Origin: Paenibacillus naphthalenovorans
Lineage (GTDB): Bacteria; Bacillota; Bacilli; Paenibacillales; NBRC-103111
Reading direction: 5' to 3'
Assembly: GCF_900099895.1 (NCBI RefSeq)
Contig: NZ_FNDY01000040.1
Span: forward strand, 1 to 37,561
Length of the DNA stretch: 37,561 nucleotides
How positions within the stretch are numbered: the first letter of the stretch is position 1; each line of letters begins with the position of its first letter. This document shows positions 22,599 to 31,529 of the stretch, piece after piece. Both the position numbers and the translations under genes were made by a program. The notes beneath the pieces are model-generated. The model was not told the origin of the DNA and did no database searches. It saw only the letters and a program-made list of their open reading frames with translations.

Positions 22599-24041
22599 AT
22601 GGAATGGAAGCCAAACAAAGTAGAAAGCGTGCCGATCTATAAGCAAATTGCCGATTATATGGAAACCCGGATTATGAACGGGGAATATCCGAGCGGAAGC
22701 TGTCTTCCTTCGGAGCGTTTTCTCGCGGCAGAACTAGGCGTGAATCGCGGAACCGTCATCGCGGCTTATGATGAGCTGCTTGCGAGCGGACTCGTCAAGA
22801 AGGTGAAGGGGATCGGCACGGTAGTGAGCCAAGCGTTATGGGGAGAAGGACCTCAGAAGCGAATTCCGAATTGGGGGCAATATGTAAAAAGCGGCTTTTT
22901 CCAGATCAATAACCCGATTAACCAGCAAATCTATCAGATTATCCAGTCCAGAGATCACGTCATCAATTTCGCTATCGGGGAATTGGCGCCCGATCTTCAG
23001 CCTGTCAAGCTCATGCAGGACATCCATCGTTCCATGGAAATCAACGACTACTTGGGTTATGAGCACATGCAGGGGAATATAAAGCTGCGGGAAACGATAT
23101 CCGCCCACCTGCGGAAATACAGGCGCATTGAAACGACCCCTTCCTCCATCATTATTACTTCCGGCGCCCAGCAAGCGCTGCATCTGATTATTCAATGTCT
23201 GTTAAAGCCCGGGGATGCCGTAGCCATCGAAGACCCGTCCTATGCCTACTCCCTTCCTATCTTTCATTCGGCGGGTTTAAAAACGTTCTTATTGTCTCCC
23301 GGCCGGGAAGGCATCGATCCGGATGAAATCATCACGTTATATAAAAGAACCCGGGTCAAAATGGTGTTTTTGAACCCTACCTACCAGAATCCGACCGGGA
23401 CCACCATGTCTGAAGAAAGAAGAAAGAAAATCATCGAAATCTCCACCCAATATGGCATTCCTATCGTCGAAGATGACCCTTACAGCATTACCGGTTTTCA
23501 GGAACAGGCCATTGCACCGCTGAAATCGTTGGATCGCGACGGCGCTATTCTGTATATCAGCTCGCTGTCCAAAATTGCGGCGTCCGGTTTAAGAATCGGA
23601 TGGATTGTAGGACCGCAGCCTGTCATTGACCGTTTAGCCGATGCCAAACAACAAATCGATTTCGGTCATCCGAATTACCCGCAATGGATATCGGAACGGC
23701 TGCTTGCATCCGAAGGTTTTGATGCGCATATCGGTCAACTTCGCGCTGGATTGAGGGACAAACGGGATCGAGTTGTAGAGGCTTTGCGTAGCGAGGTAGG
23801 TTCATACATAGAATTTATCGAGCCTCAAGGCGGCATTCATTTATGGTGCGGACTAAAAGGGGAATGCGATGAACATGCGCTTTTCAGGGAATCGATTCAA
23901 AACGGCGTTATTTTTGCCCCTGGCACCACACTCGGCTCCAAGAAAGGCTTCATGCGATTTACCTACAGCCGCACCGAGACCCAAGATATCCGGGAAGGCA
24001 TCCGGCGGTTTGCCGATGCCCTTAAACGTGTAATGAAATAG
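22599..24041 (+). CDS. MocR-family (GntR-aminotransferase fusion) PLP-dependent transcriptional regulator
   Basis: A 480-residue fusion. Residues 5-75 form a GntR winged helix (LPSERFLAAELGVNRGTVIAAY). Residues 115-475 are a type I aminotransferase domain with the PLP-linked lysine K325 in SSLSKIAASGLRIGW and FLNPTYQNPTG before it. Such proteins sense an amino compound through PLP and control adjacent genes. The start ATG 22599 has GGAGG five bases upstream; the frame opens at 22575. It is divergent from the radical SAM gene and is the natural candidate regulator of the ten-gene operon, which fits an amine or amino acid effector. Confidence 0.9.
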   Translation: MEWKPNKVESVPIYKQIADYMETRIMNGEYPSGSCLPSERFLAAELGVNRGTVIAAYDELLASGLVKKVKGIGTVVSQALWGEGPQKRIPNWGQYVKSGFFQINNPINQQIYQIIQSRDHVINFAIGELAPDLQPVKLMQDIHRSMEINDYLGYEHMQGNIKLRETISAHLRKYRRIETTPSSIIITSGAQQALHLIIQCLLKPGDAVAIEDPSYAYSLPIFHSAGLKTFLLSPGREGIDPDEIITLYKRTRVKMVFLNPTYQNPTGTTMSEERRKKIIEISTQYGIPIVEDDPYSITGFQEQAIAPLKSLDRDGAILYISSLSKIAASGLRIGWIVGPQPVIDRLADAKQQIDFGHPNYPQWISERLLASEGFDAHIGQLRAGLRDKRDRVVEALRSEVGSYIEFIEPQGGIHLWCGLKGECDEHALFRESIQNGVIFAPGTTLGSKKGFMRFTYSRTETQDIREGIRRFADALKRVMK

Positions 24042-24104
24042 CTTAACCGGCAGATGGCGGCAAAACTTTTGTGCGGCAAGGAGCTAAAAATGATGATCAC
24101 AGAA

Positions 24105-24158
24105 GAGACAGACGATAAACCATATTCAATGATTTATCGTCCAGTCTCATGCTTTTTT
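24105..24158 (+). terminator. Terminator of the MocR gene
   Basis: GAGAC-A-GACGATAAA pairs with TTTATCGTC-CA-GTCTC and is followed by TTTTTT at 24153-24158. The selO gene converges, so the element separates the two. Confidence 0.82.
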
Positions 24159-24163
24159 CTATA

Positions 24164-25639
24164 TCAGGTACCGCAAAAGGTCCGGTAAGGACGGGCTGAT
24201 GGCGCAGGCGGCGTGGAGTACTCAGCCTGTTCGGGGGAATGCGCGTAGGGGCTCGAAAGAGCATCAAGAAACCGCTCCATCACGCTGTAGTCTCCCTGGT
24301 TCACTGCGGCCTCCAGCGCTTCTTCTGCCCGGTGGTTGCGGGGAATCAGCGCGGGATTGCTGCTGCGCATCAATTGATGCGAGGAGGCTTTTGATTCCTG
24401 CTGCCTGCCTAGTCTCGCCTGCCACAGCTCATGCCACTGGGCAAAGCCCGCGGTGCCAAAAAGAACCGCATCCTCGGGCTTATCAAACGTCAATGCGCGG
24501 AAGGTATTGGTGTAGTCCGCACGATGCTCTTTCATCAAATTGAGCAGCTCTTCAATAAGGGATTCATCCTGCTGTTCTTCGTTAAAGATCCCCAGTTTTG
24601 CCCTCATTCCCGAGAGCCAATTGCGGCGATACAACTCGGTAAAATCTGAAATCGCAGCCTGGGCCAGTTCTACAGCCCGCTCCTCGTTGGCATGCAGCAG
24701 CGGCAATAGGGTTTCAGCAAATCTCGCGAGATTCCACGCGGCAATATACGGCTGATTGCCATAGGCATAGCGGCCATGAATGTCAATGGAGCTGAATACC
24801 GTTGCCGGGTCATAGGCATCCATGAAGGCGCACGGACCATAATCAATGGTTTCCCCGCTGATGGCCATGTTGTCGGTGTTCATCACCCCGTGAATAAAGC
24901 CGACGAGCTGCCATTTGGCAATCAGCACGGCCTGACGCCTGATCACTTCTTTTAGCAGGGAAAGATAGCGGTTCTCATCAGCCTCAACTTCCGGAAAATG
25001 TCTTTGCAATGTGTAATCAGCCAGAGTCCGGAGCTCCTCCACAGTACCCCAATTTGAAACGTATTGAAAGGTGCCGACGCGCAGATGGCTGGCTGCCACG
25101 CGGGTCAGAATTGCACCAGGCTGTTCGGTTTCACGCCTTATGGACTCGCCGGTTGTCACCACAGCCAGGCTGCGGGTGGTTGGAATACCCAGCGCATGCA
25201 TCGCTTCGCTGATGATGTATTCGCGCAGCATCGGCCCAAGCGCCGCCCGGCCATCGCCAAGGCGGGAGTATGGCGTTTTACCTGAACCCTTAAGCTGAAT
25301 ATCGACCCGCTGGCCCAGGGGTGTGATCTGTTCGCCAAGCAGCAGAGCCCGGCCGTCCCCCAGCATGGTAAAATGCCCGAATTGATGCCCTGCGTAAGCT
25401 TGAGCCAGAGGCTCGGCGCCTTCGGGAATCCGGTTGCCGGCAAGCGCCGCAACGCCGTCATTGCTTTGCAGCGCTTGGACGCTCAACCCCAGGGACGCTG
25501 CCAACCGATCATTAAGAATGATCAACCTCGGTGAGCGTACAGGGGTTGGGTTAAGCCTGGTAAAGAATGATTCCGGCAGGCAAGCATAACTGTTGTCGAA
25601 GTTCCATCCTGTTTCGGTTGCTGCTTTTTTCTCTGTCAT
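24164..25639 (-). CDS. selO: Protein adenylyltransferase SelO (YdiU/UPF0061)
   Basis: A 491-residue pseudokinase-fold enzyme that transfers AMP to protein Ser/Thr/Tyr. Signatures are [23 protein letters not shown], then [21 protein letters not shown], which holds the nucleotide-binding residues, and [24 protein letters not shown] with the catalytic/metal aspartates. It ends in FCGT, the usual bacterial tail. The frame extends to 25831, but the ATG at 25639 has AAGGAGATACG directly upstream, and the SelO N-terminus ([16 protein letters not shown]) begins there. It stands alone between the MocR gene and ahpF, behind the ahpCF terminator. Family members respond to oxidative stress, which suits the neighbourhood. 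Confidence 0.93.
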   Translation of the reverse strand: MTEKKAATETGWNFDNSYACLPESFFTRLNPTPVRSPRLIILNDRLAASLGLSVQALQSNDGVAALAGNRIPEGAEPLAQAYAGHQFGHFTMLGDGRALLLGEQITPLGQRVDIQLKGSGKTPYSRLGDGRAALGPMLREYIISEAMHALGIPTTRSLAVVTTGESIRRETEQPGAILTRVAASHLRVGTFQYVSNWGTVEELRTLADYTLQRHFPEVEADENRYLSLLKEVIRRQAVLIAKWQLVGFIHGVMNTDNMAISGETIDYGPCAFMDAYDPATVFSSIDIHGRYAYGNQPYIAAWNLARFAETLLPLLHANEERAVELAQAAISDFTELYRRNWLSGMRAKLGIFNEEQQDESLIEELLNLMKEHRADYTNTFRALTFDKPEDAVLFGTAGFAQWHELWQARLGRQQESKASSHQLMRSSNPALIPRNHRAEEALEAAVNQGDYSVMERFLDALSSPYAHSPEQAEYSTPPAPSARPYRTFCGT

Positions 25640-25742
25640 CGTATCTCCTTTTTCATTTGTCTTTTTGTATCCCCTCATTGAACTATACCATAAGTCGGGC
25701 TCATGTTTATCGTATGGAGGTATAGAGCGCCGTTCAACAAAG

Positions 25743-25767
25743 AAAAACGCCCCTTGGCGGGACGTTT
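25743..25767 (-). terminator. Terminator after ahpF
   Basis: On the minus strand AACGTCCCGCCAAGGGGCGTT forms an imperfect hairpin (AACG/CGTT with CCC/GGG) and is followed by TTTTCTTTG. It closes the ahpC-ahpF operon before selO. Confidence 0.6.
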
Positions 25768-25830
25768 CGGTTAAAACGTAATGTACAATTTTTGACGAAT
25801 AAGTGCAGGAAAAGCTGCTATACTCATTCA

Positions 25831-27360
25831 TTAATTTCGGATTAGATAATCAAATGCGCCCAGGGCTGCATTAGCACCTGATCCCATTGAAATAATGATC
25901 TGCTTATACGGACTGTTCGTGCAGTCGCCTGCAGCAAACACGCCAGGTACGTTCGTAGCGCCGTGGCTATTCACAACGATCTCCCCGATGCGATTGCGTT
26001 CGACCGTATCGCCTAACCAATCGGTATTGGGTACAAGACCGATCTGAACAAACACGCCATCCAGTTCAATATGCTGAACCGTTCCTGTATCGCGCTCAAT
26101 ATAGGATATACCGTTCACCTTGTCGGTACCGGTAATTTCTTTGGTTTGAACGTTCTTCAGAACAGTGACGTTAGGCAGACTGTAAAGACGATCTTGCAGT
26201 ACAGCATCAGCTTTCAGCTCCGGCATAAACTCCAGAACGGTGACATGGCTCGCAATGCCTGCGAGATCAATGGCCGCCTCAATACCGGAATTACCGCCGC
26301 CGATCACCGCTACGTGTTTTCCTGCAAACAAAGGACCGTCACAATGAGGACAGTAAGCTACACCTTTGTTCTTGAACTCCTCTTCTCCGGGTACGCCTAC
26401 ATTGCGCCAACGGGCACCCGTTGAAAGAATTACGGTCTTGCTCTTTAGAACAGCGCCGTTTTCGAGCTCGACTTCGATGAAATCCCTTTTCTCCAAACGC
26501 TTGGCGCGCTGTGATTTCATCACATCGATACCGTACTCTTTCACGTGCTCTTCAAGACTCGCTGCGAGCTTAGCACCTTCGGTATATTTAACGCTGATAA
26601 AGTTCTCTATACCTACGGTATCCAAAACCTGACCACCAAAACGTTCAGCAACAATGCCTGTGCGAATGCCTTTGCGTGCCGCATAGATCGCCGCACTTGC
26701 ACCAGCCGGGCCGCCCCCGACAACAAGCACATCGTATGGAGCCTTGTCGGCAAAATCCGAAGCATCCGGAGCACTGCCCAATTTGCCGAGAATATCCTCA
26801 ATTGTCATGCGACCGCTGCTGAAGAATTCACCATTGAGGTAAACCGTTGGCACGGCCATGACGTTTTTGCTTTCTGCCTCCGCTTTATACGCCGCACCGT
26901 CAATCATGGTATGCGTAATGCCCGGATTGAGGATGCTCATCAAGTTCAGTGCCTGAACAACATCGGGGCAGTTGTGGCAACTCAGGCTGATATAGGATTC
27001 AAAATGATATTCGCCGCTGATGTTTTTAATCTGGTCAATGACGTTCTGTTCAACCTTTGGAGCTCTACCGCTAACCTGCAGCAGAGCCAACACCAATGAA
27101 GTAAATTCGTGTCCCAGAGGGATACCGGCAAAGGTTACACCGGTATCTTCCCCCACACGATTTACACTAAAGCTCGGTGTTCTCGGTAATGTGGCTTGTT
27201 CAACCTTAATTCTGGAAGACATGGTGGCTAGTTCATCCACCAAGGCCAGCATGTCCTTAGACACCGCATCGGACCCTGCGCTGACTTTGATCAGCACGTC
27301 GCCTTCCAAGAGTTGAAGATATTGGTTAAGTTGTGCCTTAATGTCTGCGTCCAGTACCAT
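25831..27360 (-). CDS. ahpF: Alkyl hydroperoxide reductase subunit F (NADH:peroxiredoxin reductase)
   Basis: A 509-residue flavoprotein that recharges AhpC with NADH electrons. The N-terminal double thioredoxin fold has the active CXXC at C128/C131 (CHNCPD). The FAD motif is [10 protein letters not shown] (215-), and the disulfide centre CPHCDG uses C337/C340. All expected centres are present and the length is normal. AAGGGGCTGG is the ribosome site. It lies just downstream of ahpC (13-base gap), so the two form an operon. Confidence 0.96.
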   Translation of the reverse strand: MVLDADIKAQLNQYLQLLEGDVLIKVSAGSDAVSKDMLALVDELATMSSRIKVEQATLPRTPSFSVNRVGEDTGVTFAGIPLGHEFTSLVLALLQVSGRAPKVEQNVIDQIKNISGEYHFESYISLSCHNCPDVVQALNLMSILNPGITHTMIDGAAYKAEAESKNVMAVPTVYLNGEFFSSGRMTIEDILGKLGSAPDASDFADKAPYDVLVVGGGPAGASAAIYAARKGIRTGIVAERFGGQVLDTVGIENFISVKYTEGAKLAASLEEHVKEYGIDVMKSQRAKRLEKRDFIEVELENGAVLKSKTVILSTGARWRNVGVPGEEEFKNKGVAYCPHCDGPLFAGKHVAVIGGGNSGIEAAIDLAGIASHVTVLEFMPELKADAVLQDRLYSLPNVTVLKNVQTKEITGTDKVNGISYIERDTGTVQHIELDGVFVQIGLVPNTDWLGDTVERNRIGEIVVNSHGATNVPGVFAAGDCTNSPYKQIIISMGSGANAALGAFDYLIRN

Positions 27361-27372
27361 TCGACCAGCCCC

Positions 27373-27936
27373 TTAAATCTTTCCTACAAGATCAAGGCTT
27401 GGCTTAAGCGTTTCAGCACCCTCCTGCCATTTTGCCGGGCAAACTTCACCTGGATGATTTCTTACATATTGTGCTGCCTTGACCTTGTTTACAACAATGC
27501 TTGCATCGCGGCCGATGCCGCCGGCGTTAATTTCAATGGCTTGGATAATACCGTCCGGGTCGATAATAAACGTACCGCGGTCAGCAAGACCTTCCGACTC
27601 GATCAGCACATCGAAGTTGCGGGAAATCGTATGTGAAGGATCTCCGATCATAATGTAAGTAATTTTGCCGATCGTTTCCGAGCTGTCGTGCCATGCTTTA
27701 TGAGTAAAATGGGTATCGGTTGAAACGGAATACACTTCAACCCCGAGTGACTTCAAGGTTTCGTATTGGTTTTGAAGATCTTCCAGCTCGGTCGGGCAAA
27801 CGAATGTGAAGTCTGCAGGATAGAAGCAAACTACACTCCATTTTCCTTTAAAATCGGCTTCTGTTACTTCGATAAATTTACCATTGTGATAAGCTTGAGC
27901 TTTAAACGGTTTTACTTCAGTTCCAATGAGAGACAT
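27373..27936 (-). CDS. ahpC: Alkyl hydroperoxide reductase subunit C (2-Cys peroxiredoxin)
   Basis: A 187-residue typical 2-Cys peroxiredoxin that reduces hydroperoxides. Peroxidatic C47 lies in DFTFVCPTE and resolving C166 in GEVCPAKW. Length and sequence match the Bacillus-type AhpC. TAGGAGGAATGAATT precedes the ATG. It is the first gene of ahpCF, and a PerR-like box lies upstream at 27999-28013. Confidence 0.97.
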   Translation of the reverse strand: MSLIGTEVKPFKAQAYHNGKFIEVTEADFKGKWSVVCFYPADFTFVCPTELEDLQNQYETLKSLGVEVYSVSTDTHFTHKAWHDSSETIGKITYIMIGDPSHTISRNFDVLIESEGLADRGTFIIDPDGIIQAIEINAGGIGRDASIVVNKVKAAQYVRNHPGEVCPAKWQEGAETLKPSLDLVGKI

Positions 27937-27998
27937 AATTCATTCCTCCTAAATGTAGTTTGAAAATTATAAATAGCTGTTTATATTGATTTCGCTAT

Positions 27999-28013
27999 TT
28001 ATAATGATTCTTA
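27999..28013. promoter_or_regulatory. PerR-box candidate upstream of ahpC
   Basis: TTATAATGATTCTTA matches 12 of the 14 fixed positions of the Bacillus PerR box (TTATAATnATTATAA). It is about 65 bases upstream of the ahpC ATG. PerR would derepress ahpCF on peroxide. Confidence 0.6.
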
Positions 28014-28160
28014 TTTAATTATATAGACATGATATCACTGACAGCCCATTTGTTCATGAAGGAACTATGAAGACAAAATGAAACTTTTATGAAGATTGAG
28101 GGATTCATCGGAAATACGATAACCCATTCCATAAAATAAGGTGCCCATTTGCTTATGATC

Positions 28161-29390
28161 TTATGTTATTTGTTTAAAGCGTTCCGTCTTATCCCATACC
28201 GGTTCAAGCTTAGAGCGTTTCAATTTGATTTGGCAGTAGATGCCTCTCAGAAATAAAAACAACCAGAACTGAGCGTAAGAAAAGTACATCAAGAACGAAA
28301 AAAGCAAGTCAATTGGGGTTATTTTTTTGTCGGACATTTGCGCGGTCACCAGCTGCACAAAGTACATTAACCAGGCCTCAAACCAAAGGATGAGCAGCGG
28401 CACGGTCGAGCTCCCTTCCACATGTCCAAAAAGCCCAAGCACGAACCACAAATCCGAAACGAGCAGAAACACGACAAAAAGAATATACACGGTCAGTAAT
28501 TGTACCGAATGAATAACATTTTTCCCCTTGAACAGCCGGGGATTCTTTAACGTTTTCTCGATCAAATAAAGGTTTCCCTGCATCCAACGCGTCCGCTGCC
28601 GCAGCCATATGCTGAAGCTCTCGGGCTCCTGTTCCCAAGTGCGGGCTTCCGGCACGATAGGCAACAGACCGCCCAAGTCCGTTAAAGTTAACGTTAAATC
28701 TGCATCTTCCGCTAACGCGTAGGGATCATAGCCGCCTGCTTGGGTCAATGCATCTCTTTTGATGACAAGGTTCGTTCCCGTTAAAGAGCCGAGCTTGAAC
28801 ATCCCCCATCGGCCTGATTGCATAAGAAGCTGAAAAGCTGAAAATTCCAAAGCAATCATACGAGTCAACGCATTCTTGGTCTCGTTGATCGTCTTCACGT
28901 AGCCAACTGCTCCGACTGCTTTAGGCGTTGTCTCTGCAGCCTCCACGAGCAATCGTAACGCTTGCGGCTCAGGCTGATTGTCAGCGTCATACACGGCGAT
29001 ATATTTGGATTCGCTGATAGATACGCCGTAGTTCAGCACCCGAGACTTGCCTTTTGGCGTGCCTGGCGGCACCTGGATATAATGGATATTCGGAAACGAG
29101 CCCGCGTAATACTGCGCAATCTCACCGGTTTCATCCTGTGAATTGTCGTTAAGCAAATAAATTTGGACGTCTCCCGGATACTCGATTTTGCTCATAGCAT
29201 GCAGTGTATCCGCAATGACAATGCCCTCATTGTGAGCCGGGATCAATACAGCGACGCTGGGATAAGATTCTAACCTCACGAACTGTCGTTTCTTGGAACG
29301 GTATAACACCCCGGATATCGTGAGCGTCGAGTAATAAAGCAGCAGCAGCCAGAAACTGATTGATATCGTGGTGAGAACTATTGTCATCAT
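28161..29390 (-). CDS. Family 2 processive glycosyltransferase, YdaM-like
   Basis: A 409-residue membrane glycosyltransferase. One N-terminal helix (1-25) precedes a GT2 domain: YDADNQPEP holds D135/D137 for sugar-nucleotide binding, LAEDADLTL the acceptor acidic motif and QRTRW (265-269) the processivity motif. Three or four helices follow. In B. subtilis the ydaJKLMN operon makes an exopolysaccharide controlled by c-di-GMP and YdaM is the synthase. Here the start overlaps the YdaK-like stop (ATGA), so both are co-translated. Confidence 0.85.
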   Translation of the reverse strand: MMTIVLTTISISFWLLLLYYSTLTISGVLYRSKKRQFVRLESYPSVAVLIPAHNEGIVIADTLHAMSKIEYPGDVQIYLLNDNSQDETGEIAQYYAGSFPNIHYIQVPPGTPKGKSRVLNYGVSISESKYIAVYDADNQPEPQALRLLVEAAETTPKAVGAVGYVKTINETKNALTRMIALEFSAFQLLMQSGRWGMFKLGSLTGTNLVIKRDALTQAGGYDPYALAEDADLTLTLTDLGGLLPIVPEARTWEQEPESFSIWLRQRTRWMQGNLYLIEKTLKNPRLFKGKNVIHSVQLLTVYILFVVFLLVSDLWFVLGLFGHVEGSSTVPLLILWFEAWLMYFVQLVTAQMSDKKITPIDLLFSFLMYFSYAQFWLFLFLRGIYCQIKLKRSKLEPVWDKTERFKQIT

Positions 29391-30181
29391 ACGGCTTTGC
29401 CCCCTCTTAGAGGGGAAATCACTTTTTCAAATTGTTCCCATTCGTCAATCGCCAGCTCGTTCACCGTGATGTCGAACAGCTCCGGCTTCAAGCTGCGATC
29501 TTCTGCAATCTTTTTATAAAACCGGTCTAACACTACTTCTACGCCTGACTGATTCGTGTTCGTTAACAATATGATCGCCCGATGTCCGCCGTAATTACCG
29601 ACGAGGTCATAATTTTTTCTTGTGGAATCCAGCAGCTTAGCCATCATCTTCTCATAAACGACACGCTTTTTGTATTGGGGGTCCTTGCTGTACATATGTA
29701 GTTCGCAAATGATGTAATAGCCTGTTTCTTTGCGGCGCTTCATACCGGAGAACAGCAGCTTTGCTCTTTCCATAAACTCTGCAAATGTTAACACGCCTGT
29801 CACAGGCTCCAGCTTTCTTAATGATTCAACCTCTTTTTGAAGCGCCAACGAGCGTTCCCTTAATTGATTGATATGATAAATCAAAAGCCAGACGGCCGTT
29901 GCCCCAAGCGAATAAATAAGCTGTACCACAAGCTTCTCTCCTTGGAACCATACATCAACCGTTTTGCCCCAATTTGCTGCAATGTTATAAAATGCAAGCC
30001 CCAAAACATACGCAATCAATGCCGCAAAACCCGCCATCGGACGAAAAATAACATTAATCAAGCCGATAATCAAGAGCGAACCGGCCATAAAAATGAGCTC
30101 CGGCTTTGTCAGGTAACTAGCCGCAAGCAAAAATGACAAAATGACGAAGGATAACATAAAACACAAGTTAAATTTATTCAT
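29387..30181 (-). CDS. YdaK-like membrane protein with degenerate GGDEF domain
   Basis: A 264-residue protein. Four or so helices cover residues 5-102, then a linker helix, then a GGDEF-fold domain from about 125. The signature reads NYGGHRA (GGHRA at 198-202) instead of GGDEF, so it cannot make c-di-GMP. The inhibitory-site region reads TRKNYD (K189-x-x-D192), not the standard RxxD. YdaK in B. subtilis is an inactive GGDEF receptor that switches on the YdaM synthase. By context I infer the same pairing. AAGGTGACACTCT precedes the ATG. Confidence 0.8.
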   Translation of the reverse strand: MNKFNLCFMLSFVILSFLLAASYLTKPELIFMAGSLLIIGLINVIFRPMAGFAALIAYVLGLAFYNIAANWGKTVDVWFQGEKLVVQLIYSLGATAVWLLIYHINQLRERSLALQKEVESLRKLEPVTGVLTFAEFMERAKLLFSGMKRRKETGYYIICELHMYSKDPQYKKRVVYEKMMAKLLDSTRKNYDLVGNYGGHRAIILLTNTNQSGVEVVLDRFYKKIAEDRSLKPELFDITVNELAIDEWEQFEKVISPLRGGKAV

Positions 30182-30246
30182 AGAGTGTCACCTTACAGCA
30201 GTAAATCGTTGTTTAAACTGTAGTATAAAATTAAACCGTGCATGAA

Positions 30247-30616
30247 TCACTGCGATTCTAGACGGTTCTTTATATTCGATCTTATGAATTGGTAAACGTT
30301 CTTTGGATCAATGAGGTGAAAGTTGAGATATGTGCTTCCATCAGGGTACGCGCACCCGCCGCATCTTTTTTCTGCGATTTTATCGATGATCAGCTGATGT
30401 TCAGCAATGCTCCTTGTCCGATACGGAGGAAACGAAGAAATATTGCATAAGAAAAAGTCGTTTAAATCCCATTGGCTTCGTGTCATGTGAAGCAATTTCT
30501 CCGAACGGGACATTTTGAGAAGCTCTCTGTAATGACCGGACGTCTGGAAACCTCAAGGTCATCAGCGACTCATAAGTACGAATCGTTTTCGATAATGATA
30601 TTTCCCTCATTACCAC
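30247..30616 (-). pseudogene. Remnant of a GntR/FCD-family regulator (C-terminal domain)
   Basis: Two overlapping minus-strand frames join as one decayed FCD domain: REISLSKTIRTYESLMTLRF in one frame and HMTRSQWDLNDFFLCN with SIAEHQLIIDKIAEKR in the other. The EHQLI...I pattern is typical of the FCD last helices. No winged helix is present upstream. The frameshift and stop show it is inactive. Confidence 0.55.
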
Positions 30617-30700
30617 AATAACTCCCCACCTTTCTATCTATATTAATTATACATAATTTTTGGATATATACCTTAGTTTATATGAATGTGAAACCATCTT

Positions 30701-30880
30701 TTATCGATTCCTTCGGTTAACTAGATAAATACCGAATACGATCAACACCGATCCCAATACCTGAGACTTCACCTTATGAAACCGCCGCGAGACTGATGAC
30801 AATGACTCCAACAAAGCCCAGAACCAATCCTATTGATTTTTGAATGGTAAGAGGCTCGTTCCAAGAAATGACCAGGAAGC
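30701..30880 (-). pseudogene. Remnant of an EamA/DMT transporter with frame break
   Basis: One frame reads LVISWNEPLTIQKSIG and then LVLGFVGVIVIS, the end of an EamA repeat. After a TAA near 30778 the next frame gives VLGSVLIVFGIYLVNRRNR, a normal DMT C-terminus. The two halves look joined by an internal deletion. The 5' side runs into group II intron sequence, so the boundary near 30880 is approximate. Confidence 0.6.
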
Positions 30881-31318
30881 AGTTTCCCGCCATTTCGCAG
30901 GCGGCATTTCTGCAGACAATTCGAGCACATAATTAATGGATTCATGACGGTTGGGATGCCTAGCAGCCGAACCCCGCATCTCAAGTGTTGGCGGATTCAG
31001 CGCAACCTTGCGATTGCGGTTATGAAGTGACCTCGCGTATTCCACAGGCCTCCCCAGATAAGAACGTCATCTTTCCGCCCGCGCTTGCCCAAGGTTACGA
31101 CTGCAGTCCTTGGCAGCTTTGGATTTCATCATGCTATGGTGACTCATCCGACTGCAACCGCCTCTAATTGGGTTCGTGTACCTCAAGCCGTGCGTTTGCC
31201 TCCAGCTTCCTTCAGATTCCGCCTCGCGACGGACATCCTTGCTCTTGGCTAATGGTAGGCGCTTGCCAGCCCCCATTCCGAACTTTCACCGTAGAAATGA
31301 CGCCCATGCTGGGCGTAC
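30881..31318 (-). mobile_element. 5' part of a group II intron (no reverse transcriptase)
   Basis: Read on the minus strand the element opens with GTACGCCCAGCATGGGC. It then has GGTGAAAGTTCGGAATGGGG, the GAGGCGGAATCTGAAGGAAG block and CTGGGGAGGCC, all typical of domain I of bacterial group II introns whose LtrA-type ORF follows. Here no LtrA reading frame follows; the intron stops within about 440 bases at an EamA remnant. The 5' end lies seven bases past a perfect terminator hairpin. Confidence 0.72.
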
Positions 31319-31325
31319 ATACGGC

Positions 31326-31357
31326 AAAAAAGCTTGATTCCGCAATCAAGCTTTTTT
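31326..31357. terminator. Perfect 14-bp terminator hairpin next to the intron 5' end
   Basis: AAAAAAGCTTGATT (31326-31339) and AATCAAGCTTTTTT (31344-31357) pair perfectly around CCGC. A- and T-runs on both sides make it work in either direction. It overlaps the end of the BKACE remnant and the intron inserted just beyond it on the minus strand. Confidence 0.85.
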
Positions 31358-31454
31358 TGATACCCAGAATATTTCTTGCCTCAGCCGGAGTTGCCGTTTC
31401 TCTTCCAAGCTCCAAAGCATATTCGATAATTGCGCGATACTCTTCACCAACTCT
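31354..31454 (-). pseudogene. C-terminal remnant of a BKACE (DUF849, beta-keto acid cleavage) enzyme
   Basis: The frame EEYRAIIEYALELGRETATP then AEARNILGI matches the near-universal end of 3-keto-5-aminohexanoate-cleavage-type enzymes (ELGREIATPAEAREILGL). Stops lie just upstream and no more of the gene is present. It is followed by a strong terminator. Confidence 0.6.
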
Positions 31455-31529
31455 TTATACTTAAAATAAACAATAATAACTTCCATCGAGCTTCTTCCTG
31501 TCCGTCAAGGCCCCATTCGAGCAGCCGTT

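Noticed and set aside
31067..31276. Minus-strand frame of 69 codons rich in R and S
   Set aside because: It lies in group II intron RNA sequence, where the frame is incidental.
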